Below, piece by piece: positions 1-5,068 of a DNA stretch of 6,103 nucleotides (positions are counted from its first letter, which is position 1; each line of letters begins with the position of its first letter). The stretch covers positions 1 to 6,103 of the forward strand of contig SLNF01000344.1 in NCBI GenBank assembly GCA_007133145.1, in the 5' to 3' direction. This DNA is from Nitriliruptorales bacterium. Lineage in GTDB: Bacteria > Actinomycetota > Nitriliruptoria > Euzebyales > Egibacteraceae. The notes below the pieces were generated by a model. That model was not told where the DNA came from, did no database searches, and saw only the letters and a program-made list of their open reading frames with translations. Made by a program: the position numbers and the translations under genes.

Positions 1-2794
1 AGAGCGCCTGCGCGCGGCGCTCGGCCAGCGGCGCGTCGCCGTCGTAGAGGTAGCCGGCGACGTAGTCGAAGAGCAGCGAGGAGGCGAACGGGCTCGCCGC
101 GTCGGTCTCGACGTGGGCGACCCGCACGCGCCGGGAGGCCACCCCGCGCAGCAGCTCCTCGAGCCCGGCCACGTCGAAGACGTCGGCGAGGACCTCCCGG
201 TAGGTCTCGAGCAGGATCGGGAACTGCCCGTAGGAGGAGGCCACCGCGAGGAGGTCGGCGGCGCGCTGGCGCTGCTGCCACAGCGGGGTGCGGCGCATCC
301 CCTCCCGCCCGCCGACCCGGCGGGGCAGGAGCAGCGCACGGGCGGCGCATTCCCGGAAGCGGGAGGCGAAGAGCGCGGAGTCGGCGACCTCGCTGACCAC
401 GAGGTCGCGGACCTCCTCGGGGTCGAGCAGGAGGGCCTCGACGACTGCGGCGGCGTCCTCCCCGCCGGCCTCGGGCAGCCGCAGGACGATGCCGTCGTCG
501 GCGTGGATCGACTGCACCTCGAGGCCGAGCCGCTCGCGGATCCGTGCGGCGATCGCCAAGGCCCACGGCGCGTGGACCCGCCCGCCGTAGGGGGAGAGCA
601 CGCAGACGCGCCAGTCGCCGATCTCGTCGCGGAAGCGCTCGACGACGAGCTGGCGGTCGCTCGGCAGTACGCCGGTGGCCTCCCGCTGCTCGGCGAGGTA
701 GGCCGCGAGGTTGGCCGCGGCCCGCTCGTCGAGCCCGTGCTCGGAGGCGAGCGCCGCGGCGACCTCGCCCTCCGCGCGCCCCGCGAGGTCGCGCAGGAAC
801 GCCCCGAGCGCACGGCCGACCTCGGCGGGGCGGCCGACGGCGTCGCCGTGCCAGAACGGCAGCTTGCCGGGCTCGCCGGGCGCCGGCACGACCCGGACCT
901 GGTCGCGGGTGATGTCGGTGATCCGCCACGTCGTCGAGCCGAGCGTGAAGGTCTCGCCCGGCCGGGTCTCGTAGACCATCTCCTCGTCGAGCTCACCGAC
1001 CCGACGGGCGCCGTCCTCCGCGCCGTCGAGGAAGACGCCGTAGAGGCCGCGGTCGGGGATCGTCCCGGCGTTGGTGACCGCGAGGCGCTGCGCGCCGGGC
1101 CGGCCCCGCACGACGTCGGCGACGCGGTCCCACGTCAGGCGCGGCTTGAGCTCGGCGAACGCATCGGAGGGGTAGCGCCCCGACAGGAGGTCGAGGACGC
1201 CGTCGAGCTGGGCGCGGCCGAGCCCGGCGAAGGGTGCGGCCGCGACGACGACGTCGGCGAGCTCGTCGACCGGCCAGGGCTCCATCGCCGCCATCGCCAC
1301 GATCTGCTGGGCGAGGACGTCGAGGGGGTTGCGCGGGTAGCGCGTCGCCTCGATCGCCCCGGCGCGCATGCGGTCGACGACGACGGTGGCCTCGAGGAGG
1401 TCGCCGCGGTATTTCGGGAAGAGCTTGCCGACGCTGGCCTCGCCGACCTGGTGGCCCGCCCGGCCGATGCGCTGCAGCCCCGAGGCCACCGACCCGGGCG
1501 ACTCGACCTGGATGACGAGGTCGACCGCGCCCATGTCGATGCCGAGCTCGAGCGAGCTCGTCGCGACGACGCAGCGCAGCCGCCCGGCCTTGAGGTCGTC
1601 CTCGACCTCGAGGCGCTGCTCGCGGGCGACCGAGCCGTGGTGGGCGCGGGCGACCGGCCCGGTCACCTCGCGACCCTCCGCCTCGGCACGCTCGGCGTCG
1701 AGCTCGTTGAGGGCGCTGCAGAGCCGCTCGGCGAGCCGGCGGGAGTTCGCGAAGACGATCGTCGAGCGGTGCGCACCGACGAGGTCGAGGATGCGCGGGT
1801 GCACCGCCGGCCAGATCGAGCGCCGACGCTCGCCCTGCCCGGCGGCCGGTCCCGAGGCCGGCTCCTCGATGACCTCACCGAGTCGGCCCATGTCCTCGAC
1901 GGGCACGACGATCTCGACGTCGAGGTGGGGCTCGCGCGCGGCGTCGACGATCGTCATCGGCCGCCGCTGCCAGACGGTGTCCCCTTCGGCCGGAACGTCG
2001 GCCGGCTCACCGACCCCCGTCGCACCCGCCGCCTCGCCCGCTCCCGTCGCACCCGCCGCCTCGCCAGCCCCGGCCACACTCGTCATCGCGCCCGCCACTG
2101 CCCCCGCCGGCACCCGCCGTCCGCCGGCGAGGAAGGCCGCGACCTCCTCGAGCGGACGCTGCGTCGCCGACAGCCCGATGCGCTGCAGCGGGGCGACGCC
2201 GCCGCCGTCGCCGTCGGGTCGGCCGGCGCGCAGCGCCTCGAGCCGCTCGAGGCTCAGGGCGAGATGGGCGCCGCGCTTCGTGCCCGCCACCGCGTGGACC
2301 TCGTCGACGATGACGGTCTCCACGCGGGCGAGGGTCTCCCGGGCCTTGGAGGTGAGCACGAGGAAGAGCGACTCGGGCGTGGTGATGAGCACGTCGGGTG
2401 GCACGCGCGCGAGCCGGCGGCGCTCCTCGCCGGGGGTGTCGCCGGTGCGCATGCCGACGTCGACGCCGGCGACGTCGACGCCGAGCCGGGCCGCGGCCTG
2501 GGTGATCCCCGTGAGCGGGGCACGGAGGTTGCGGTCGACGTCGTAGGCCAGCGCCTTGAGCGGGGAGACGTAGAGGACCGTCGTGCCCTCCGGGCGTGGC
2601 CCGCCGGTGAGGAGGCGGTCGAGCGCGGCGAGGAAGGCCGCGAGCGTCTTGCCCGAGCCCGTCGGCGCGCTCACGAGGGCGCTCTCGCCGTCGGCGGTGG
2701 CCGCCCACGCGCCCTCCTGCGCCGGCGTCGGCGCGGCGAACGAGGCGGCGAACCACGCGCGCGTCGGCTCGGAGAAGCGCGCGAGGGCATCCAT
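1..2794 (-). CDS. lhr: Lhr-family large ATP-dependent helicase (3' end beyond window)
   Basis: Reading the minus strand from ATG at 2794 gives 931 codons with no stop, running off the left edge. Superfamily 2 motifs appear in order: a Q-like motif PTPAQEGAW (residues 22-30), Walker A APTGSGKT (43-50), TTPESLFLVL (138-147), DEVH box (164-167), SAT (209-211), a motif IV region with IVFANSRRLAERL, ATSSLELGIDMG, and QRIGRAGH (441-448). Then come the Lhr-typical NPLDVLAQQIVA (489-500) and a DEAD-associated domain ending near LLLPRR and TPLWQQRQRAADLL. Known Lhr proteins of about 1500 aa are ATP-driven 3'-5' translocases that unwind RNA:DNA hybrids, linked in mycobacteria to DNA damage responses. 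The whole helicase core is therefore present and part of the C-terminal extension is missing only because of the window edge. An Ala/Gly-rich insert (about 229-272) separates motif III from the next strand. The start fits because homology begins soon after it and a -10-like box lies 7 nt upstream; there is no clear ribosome binding site. Confidence 0.95.
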   Translation of the reverse strand, partial: MDALARFSEPTRAWFAASFAAPTPAQEGAWAATADGESALVSAPTGSGKTLAAFLAALDRLLTGGPRPEGTTVLYVSPLKALAYDVDRNLRAPLTGITQAAARLGVDVAGVDVGMRTGDTPGEERRRLARVPPDVLITTPESLFLVLTSKARETLARVETVIVDEVHAVAGTKRGAHLALSLERLEALRAGRPDGDGGGVAPLQRIGLSATQRPLEEVAAFLAGGRRVPAGAVAGAMTSVAGAGEAAGATGAGEAAGATGVGEPADVPAEGDTVWQRRPMTIVDAAREPHLDVEIVVPVEDMGRLGEVIEEPASGPAAGQGERRRSIWPAVHPRILDLVGAHRSTIVFANSRRLAERLCSALNELDAERAEAEGREVTGPVARAHHGSVAREQRLEVEDDLKAGRLRCVVATSSLELGIDMGAVDLVIQVESPGSVASGLQRIGRAGHQVGEASVGKLFPKYRGDLLEATVVVDRMRAGAIEATRYPRNPLDVLAQQIVAMAAMEPWPVDELADVVVAAAPFAGLGRAQLDGVLDLLSGRYPSDAFAELKPRLTWDRVADVVRGRPGAQRLAVTNAGTIPDRGLYGVFLDGAEDGARRVGELDEEMVYETRPGETFTLGSTTWRITDITRDQVRVVPAPGEPGKLPFWHGDAVGRPAEVGRALGAFLRDLAGRAEGEVAAALASEHGLDERAAANLAAYLAEQREATGVLPSDRQLVVERFRDEIGDWRVCVLSPYGGRVHAPWALAIAARIRERLGLEVQSIHADDGIVLRLPEAGGEDAAAVVEALLLDPEEVRDLVVSEVADSALFASRFRECAARALLLPRRVGGREGMRRTPLWQQRQRAADLLAVASSYGQFPILLETYREVLADVFDVAGLEELLRGVASRRVRVAHVETDAASPFASSLLFDYVAGYLYDGDAPLAERRAQAL
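2015..2068 (-). repeat. 27-bp in-frame tandem duplication inside lhr
   Basis: Two adjacent 27-bp units (2015-2041 and 2042-2068) differ at 2 of 27 positions. On the minus strand both encode the same nonapeptide, AGEAAGATG, at residues 243-251 and 252-260 of the helicase, and the following VGEPA resembles a degenerate third start. The unit is a multiple of three, so the frame is kept. It lies in a low-complexity Ala/Gly linker between the two RecA-like domains, where length variation is probably tolerated. Replication slippage is the likely origin (inference). Confidence 0.85.
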
Positions 2795-2801
2795 CAGCCC
2801 G

Positions 2802-2807
2802 AGGATA
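2802..2807 (-). promoter_or_regulatory. -10-like hexamer for lhr, probable leaderless start
   Basis: On the minus strand TATCCT matches the actinobacterial TANNNT -10 form and ends 7 nt before the lhr ATG. That spacing would put the transcription start at or next to the A of the ATG, giving a leaderless mRNA. This agrees with the lack of a purine-rich ribosome binding site upstream. I see no good -35 element about 17-18 nt further upstream, so the call rests on the hexamer and its position. Confidence 0.4.
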
Positions 2808-2902
2808 GGCCGGCCCGACCCCCCGCCGCGCCACGACGCCGCGAGCCACCACCACCCGATGGAGCCTCCAGCCGCCCACACGGCCACACGCTCCCCCTGG
2901 GC

Positions 2903-2981
2903 CACGTGGGCCGGAGACCACGGGCAAGGTCATCCCACGAACCCACGTGCCCACGGTGGGGCAACGTGGTGTCGTCGTGGG
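2903..2981. promoter_or_regulatory. Cluster of CCCACG/CACGTG motifs, candidate regulator-binding region
   Basis: The hexamer CCCACG occurs three times in direct orientation with an exact 8-bp period (2934-2939, 2942-2947, 2950-2955). Its complement CGTGGG occurs at 2905-2910 and 2976-2981. The palindrome CACGTG occurs at 2903-2908 and 2944-2949, 41 bp apart, close to four helical turns. The block 2943-2969 can also fold as an imperfect hairpin: CCACGT pairs with ACGTGG and CCCA pairs with TGGG around a CGG loop. It sits 109-187 bp upstream of the lhr start. Motif occurrence is directly visible; a regulatory role is inference, and no regulator is identified. Confidence 0.35.
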
Positions 2982-3046
2982 CGCCAGCGTCACCATGAGG
3001 TCCACATGACCGCGTTCGTGCAGACCGACTCGAGCAGCCGCGCCGG

Positions 3047-3310
3047 ATGGGCGACGACCGGGACGACGGCTCGGCGGTTGCCGATCGGCGGCTCGACACG
3101 CTGGCAGTGGCGGACCCCGACATCGCCAAGGATGCGCTGGCCGTGTGCGAGCTGAGCTTCACGAGCCCAGGGAGCGCCCGGTCGATGGCCACAGACGCCC
3201 AGACCCGCGACGGGATCGTCCTCCGATGGCCTGTGCCGGGCCGCGCTCCGTTGAAGGTCTCCCGGACACCGTCCGGCCCGCTAGCCGAGGCGGTCCTCCC
3301 GCATCCTTGA
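3047..3310 (+). CDS. Possible small hypothetical protein or gene remnant (87 aa)
   Basis: From ATG at 3047 to TGA at 3310 this frame encodes 87 residues, acidic at the N-terminus (several Asp) and with a central stretch including DALAVCELSF and ATDAQTRDGIVLRW. About 85 percent of its codons end in G or C while the second position looks balanced, the pattern expected of real coding sequence in a high-GC genome. Against it are the absence of a ribosome binding site or leaderless -10 box at this ATG, the rarer codons in its last third, and no family I recognise. A second frame starting at ATG 3006 has a GAGG sequence 5 nt upstream but encodes only 49 residues (to 3155) with a shadow-like Arg/Ser/Thr composition. 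A degraded gene with a frameshift is possible. Confidence 0.25.
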   Translation: MGDDRDDGSAVADRRLDTLAVADPDIAKDALAVCELSFTSPGSARSMATDAQTRDGIVLRWPVPGRAPLKVSRTPSGPLAEAVLPHP

Positions 3311-3437
3311 TCCGCGTCACGACGGCGCCGCGCGTCGGCGCCGCGGTGGCGACGTGGCGTCGGGCCGCGAGTGCGACCGCACCCTTGGCCGCGACGCGGC
3401 CAGCCCGCGGCAGGAGCGCAACCACCTCGCGTGAGGG

Positions 3438-3450
3438 CCCCCACCGGGGG
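3438..3450 (-). terminator. Short GC hairpin downstream of the 70-aa gene
   Basis: CCCCC and GGGGG are separated by ACC, giving a 5-bp perfect stem with a 3-nt loop, starting 15 nt after the stop codon of the minus-strand gene at 3466-3678. There is no T-run after it on either strand. Actinobacterial terminators often lack a U-tract, so it could act as one, but the stem is short. Confidence 0.25.
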
Positions 3451-3465
3451 TGACGGCGCGGTGGC

Positions 3466-3678
3466 TCAGGCGTCGGGGTCGGCCGCCTGCCCACTCAGCG
3501 CGACGCCGATCTCGAGCAGCTGGGTCGCGACGTCGGCGAGGTGCAGCGCGGCCTGGTGGGCCTCGGCCTGCTCGGCCTGCTGGGAGAGGCGCACGAGCTC
3601 GTCGCCGACGGCCTGGACGCGCTCGGCGCCGAGCCCGCGGTAGTAGGCATCGAGGTTCATCGCATCAGCGTCGCTCAT
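3466..3678 (-). CDS. Small Ala/Gln-rich helical protein of unknown function (70 aa)
   Basis: The frame runs from ATG at 3678 to TGA at 3468-3466 and encodes 70 residues. Codon use is strongly genuine: nearly every codon after the tenth ends in G or C. Residues about 18-62 look like one or two amphipathic helices (VGDELVRLSQQ, EQAEAHQAALHLADVATQLLEIGVAL), with no membrane segment, signal peptide or metal motif. A small helical or coiled-coil protein that pairs with itself or a partner is plausible; I do not recognise the family. The first ATG is preferred over ATG 3660 (residue 7) because AAAGGGG lies just before it, though closer than ideal; nothing similar precedes the second. The gene is divergent from the anti-sigma/sigma operon with 130 bp between starts, so shared control is possible but unproven. 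Confidence 0.75.
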   Translation of the reverse strand: MSDADAMNLDAYYRGLGAERVQAVGDELVRLSQQAEQAEAHQAALHLADVATQLLEIGVALSGQAADPDA

Positions 3679-3690
3679 GCCCCTTTCGAT

Positions 3691-3714
3691 CTCCCCAGCG
3701 GCGCGGGGACAAAC
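3691..3714 (-). promoter_or_regulatory. Weak SigF/SigB-like promoter match before the 70-aa gene
   Basis: On the minus strand GTTT (3714-3711) is followed after 14 nt by GGGGAG (3696-3691). The known SigB/SigF class consensus is GTTT, about 14-17 nt, then GGGTA(T). The -35 part fits and the -10 part matches in four of six positions. The predicted start would be only about 6 nt before the ATG. In sequence this GC-rich, G-runs are frequent, so a chance match is quite possible. Confidence 0.2.
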
Positions 3715-3747
3715 CCGCCGCAGGCCGACGTCGCGACGGCACGCCGC

Positions 3748-3753
3748 TAGGCT
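3748..3753 (+). promoter_or_regulatory. -10-like TAGGCT upstream of the anti-sigma/sigma operon
   Basis: TAGGCT fits the TANNNT form of an actinobacterial -10 element and would give a 5' leader of roughly 50 nt before the GTG start at 3809, long enough to contain the ribosome binding site at 3796-3806. The -35 region 17-18 nt upstream is poor (CCGACG at best). It would represent a housekeeping-sigma promoter for the operon if real. Confidence 0.3.
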
Positions 3754-3758
3754 GGACT

Positions 3759-3782
3759 GTTCACCGACGCGCGATCGGGGCG
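3759..3782 (+). promoter_or_regulatory. Weak SigF/SigB-like promoter match before the sigma operon
   Basis: GTTC (3759-3762), a 14-nt spacer, then GGGGCG (3777-3782) loosely resembles the GTTT/GGGTA pattern used by this sigma class, with the same 14-nt spacing as the match on the opposite strand at 3691-3714. Operons encoding SigB/SigF-type factors are commonly autoregulated, which is why this was considered. The -10 part lacks the TA, so the match is poor. Confidence 0.15.
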
Positions 3783-3795
3783 CGTCTGCGGGACC

Positions 3796-3806
3796 AGGAG
3801 GAGGAG
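3796..3806 (+). promoter_or_regulatory. Strong ribosome binding site fixing the GTG start at 3809
   Basis: AGGAGGAGGAG ends 2 nt before GTG 3809-3811, so one of its AGGAGG registers has near-ideal spacing. It decides the start of the anti-sigma factor: the open frame reaches upstream to ATG 3677, but that extension adds residues unlike the family and lacks a comparable site. Confidence 0.8.
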
Positions 3807-3808
3807 TC

Positions 3809-4195
3809 GTGACGCCGTCGGGCGTGATCACCGTGCGCATCCCCGCCGAGGCGGGACACGTGCCGCTGCTGCGCACCGCCGTGGCCGGGGTCGCCGCCCG
3901 GCAGGAGTTCACCCTCGAGGAGGTCGACGACCTGCGGATGGGCGTGGAGGAGGCCGCGGTCATCCTCCTGCGCCGCGGAGCCGGCGAGCCGATCGAGCTC
4001 CACCTCGAGATCACCGGCGACGGGCTCGACATCCGCCTCGAGACGGCGGTCGACGGCGAGGAGCCGGCGATCGACACCGCGTCGTTCTCCTGGACCATCC
4101 TCTCCGCGCTCGTCGACGAGGTCGCCTCGACCCGCGAAGGCAGCCACGCCCGCATCACCCTGGCCAAGCGCCGGATGCAGAGCACGCGGCCATGA
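3809..4195 (+). CDS. RsbW-like anti-sigma factor (divergent HATPase_c_2 family)
   Basis: The 128-residue product from GTG 3809 fits the length of RsbW/SpoIIAB-type anti-sigma factors, cytoplasmic GHKL-fold proteins that bind and silence SigB/SigF-class sigma factors. Recognisable parts are an N-terminal strand with ITVRIPAEAGHVPLLRTAVAGVAA (written here only to mark residues 7-30), the helix DDLRMGVEEAAVILL (40-54) at the N-box position, and FSWTILSALVDEV (93-105) followed by a last strand ITLAKR. The N-box normally has EAxxNA; here the Asn position is Ile, and no DxGxG loop or glycine-rich lid is visible. From memory, many actinobacterial relatives paired with SigF show the same loss, so this looks like a subfamily trait. 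Whether it binds ATP or phosphorylates an antagonist is uncertain. Its stop overlaps the sigma gene start (ATGA), implying translational coupling and a matched ratio. No RsbV antagonist gene is present here. Confidence 0.85.
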   Translation: MTPSGVITVRIPAEAGHVPLLRTAVAGVAARQEFTLEEVDDLRMGVEEAAVILLRRGAGEPIELHLEITGDGLDIRLETAVDGEEPAIDTASFSWTILSALVDEVASTREGSHARITLAKRRMQSTRP

Positions 4196-4953
4196 CGACG
4201 AAGTACAGCCGCGATGACACGAAGCTGCTCTTCGCGAAGCTGCGGGAGACCGAGGACCCCGAGCTCCGCGAGGAGCTCGCGCGCCTGCACCTGCCGCTCG
4301 TCGAGTACCTCGCGAAGCGCTTCAAGGACCGCGGCGAGCCCCTCGACGACCTCATCCAGGTCGGCAGCGTCGGCCTGCTCAAGGCGATCGACCGCTTCGA
4401 TCTCGACCGGGGGGTCGAGTTCTCCACCTACGCGACCCCGACGATCGTCGGCGAGCTCAAGCGCTACTTCCGCGACAAGGGCTGGGCGGTCCGCGTGCCG
4501 CGACGCCTCCAGGAGCTCAGCCTCCGACTCAACAAGGTCGTGAGCCAGCTCACCCAGGACCTCGGCCGCTCCCCCACCGTGAGCGAGATCGCCCAGGCCG
4601 CCGAGGTCAGCGAGGAGGAGGTCCTCGAGGCCCTCGAGTCCGGACAGGCCTACTCCACGACCTCGCTCGACGCCCCGGCGGGCAACGACGATGAGGACAC
4701 CCCCCAGCGGCTCGAGCGCATGGGCGAGGACGACATCGCCCTCGACAACCTCGAGTACTTCGCCTCCCTGGCCCCCCTCATCGAGCAGCTTCCCGAGCGG
4801 GAGCGCGAGATCCTCTACCTGCGCTTCTTCAAGGGGATGACGCAGTCGAAGATCGCCGAGCACGTCGGCATCAGCCAGATGCACGTCTCCCGGCTGCTCT
4901 CGCGCATCCTCGAGTTCCTCCGCAGCGGCATGGAGGGCGACGCCGAGTACTGA
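4192..4953 (+). CDS. sigF: RNA polymerase sigma factor, SigB/SigF/SigG class (group 3)
   Basis: The 253-residue product is an alternative sigma-70 family factor that directs RNA polymerase to stress or developmental promoters. Region 2 is clear at residues about 30-96, with DDLIQVGSVGLLKAIDRFD (52-70) and FSTYATPTIVGELKRYFRD (77-95). Region 3 spans about 101-150 (VRVPRRLQEL, GRSPTVSEIAQAAEVSEEEV). Region 4 spans about 199-244, with QLPEREREILYLRFFKGMTQ and the helix-turn-helix SKIAEHVGISQMHVSRLL. Region 1.1 is absent and the length matches SigB/SigF factors. The linker between regions 3 and 4 is acidic (NDDEDTPQRLERMGEDD, 165-181). ATG 4192 overlaps the stop of the anti-sigma gene by 4 nt, with no strong ribosome binding site of its own, supporting coupled translation. 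The exact paralogue (SigF versus SigB) cannot be settled from sequence alone, so the symbol is a class label. Confidence 0.93.
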   Translation: MTTKYSRDDTKLLFAKLRETEDPELREELARLHLPLVEYLAKRFKDRGEPLDDLIQVGSVGLLKAIDRFDLDRGVEFSTYATPTIVGELKRYFRDKGWAVRVPRRLQELSLRLNKVVSQLTQDLGRSPTVSEIAQAAEVSEEEVLEALESGQAYSTTSLDAPAGNDDEDTPQRLERMGEDDIALDNLEYFASLAPLIEQLPEREREILYLRFFKGMTQSKIAEHVGISQMHVSRLLSRILEFLRSGMEGDAEY

Positions 4954-4962
4954 CGTCGCCCT

Positions 4963-4995
4963 CCCGCCCGGGGCGCCGACGCGCTCCAGGGCGGG
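4963..4995 (+). terminator. GC-rich stem-loop after the sigma factor gene
   Basis: CCCGCCC (4963-4969) pairs with GGGCGGG (4989-4995) across a 19-nt loop that itself can form a small GCGC/GCGC hairpin. It begins 9 nt after the sigma factor stop codon. There is no T-run, but position and stem strength fit an actinobacterial-style terminator separating the sigma operon from the amidase. Confidence 0.4.
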
Positions 4996-5003
4996 GCGCC
5001 GAC
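4970..5003 (+). repeat. Direct repeat GGGGCGCCGAC, two copies
   Basis: The 11-mer GGGGCGCCGAC occurs at 4970-4980 and 4993-5003, 23 bp apart start to start, in the 115-bp gap between the sigma factor and amidase genes. It overlaps the candidate terminator. Each copy contains the palindrome GGCGCC. A protein-binding role is possible but nothing in the window identifies a partner. Confidence 0.5.
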
Positions 5004-5032
5004 CGTCACCGGGCCTCGATGGCACCGAGACG

Positions 5033-5062
5033 TTGGGGACGCACGGTGCGGTGCTCTACGCT
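5033..5062 (+). promoter_or_regulatory. Promoter for the amidase gene, probable leaderless start
   Basis: TTGGGG (5033-5038) as a -35 element, an 18-nt spacer, and TACGCT (5057-5062) as a TANNNT -10 element. The -10 box ends 6 nt before ATG 5069, placing the predicted transcription start at or next to the start codon. No ribosome binding site lies in between, so a leaderless mRNA is the consistent reading. It indicates that the amidase can be transcribed independently of the sigma operon. Confidence 0.5.
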
Positions 5063-5068
5063 GCGGCG

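Larger units (their letters stand above)
2795..3465. other. Long stretch (671 bp) without a confident gene
   Basis: This gap between lhr (minus) and the 70-aa gene (minus) has no reading frame I recognise. From about 2895 to 2981 it carries a cluster of CCCACG/CGTGGG motifs. From 3047 to 3310 a plus-strand frame has coding-like third-position GC but no recognisable product. Around 3323-3348 the 9-mer GGCGCCGCG occurs twice with a 13-bp period. At 3438-3450 there is a short GC hairpin. Overall it shows more A/T-ending codons in every frame than the flanking genes, as expected of intergenic or decaying sequence. Confidence 0.6.

Noticed and set aside
113..2998. A 961-codon open frame on the plus strand, opposite lhr
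   Set aside because: It has no recognisable domains and is rich in Arg, Asp, Gly and Leu as expected for an antisense shadow of a high-GC gene. The minus strand over the same span encodes an unmistakable Lhr helicase.
2007..3005. A 332-codon minus-strand frame overlapping the start of lhr
   Set aside because: It is in a different frame from the helicase and becomes an Arg/Gly/Pro-rich string with no motif; the helicase frame carries all conserved motifs.
3006..3155. A 49-codon plus-strand frame with GAGG 5 nt before its ATG
   Set aside because: The upstream GAGG is suggestive, but the peptide is Thr/Arg/Ser/Pro-rich, short, and overlaps a frame with better codon statistics; kept only as a note under the 3047-3310 entry.
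3323..3348. GGCGCCGCG repeated with a 13-bp period
   Set aside because: Too short and too close to background GC composition to support a function; mentioned in the intergenic description only.
3159..3494. A minus-strand frame with an Ala/Arg-rich stretch (RVAAKGAVALAARRHVAT) in the intergenic gap
   Set aside because: Some codons look coding-like, but it has no start signal, no family resemblance and overlaps both the 3' end of the 70-aa gene and the 3047-3310 frame.
3466..5025. A 519-codon open frame on the minus strand across the anti-sigma/sigma genes
   Set aside because: Only its last 70 codons look real (the small gene ending at 3466). The rest is antisense to two well-supported plus-strand genes and has shadow-like composition.
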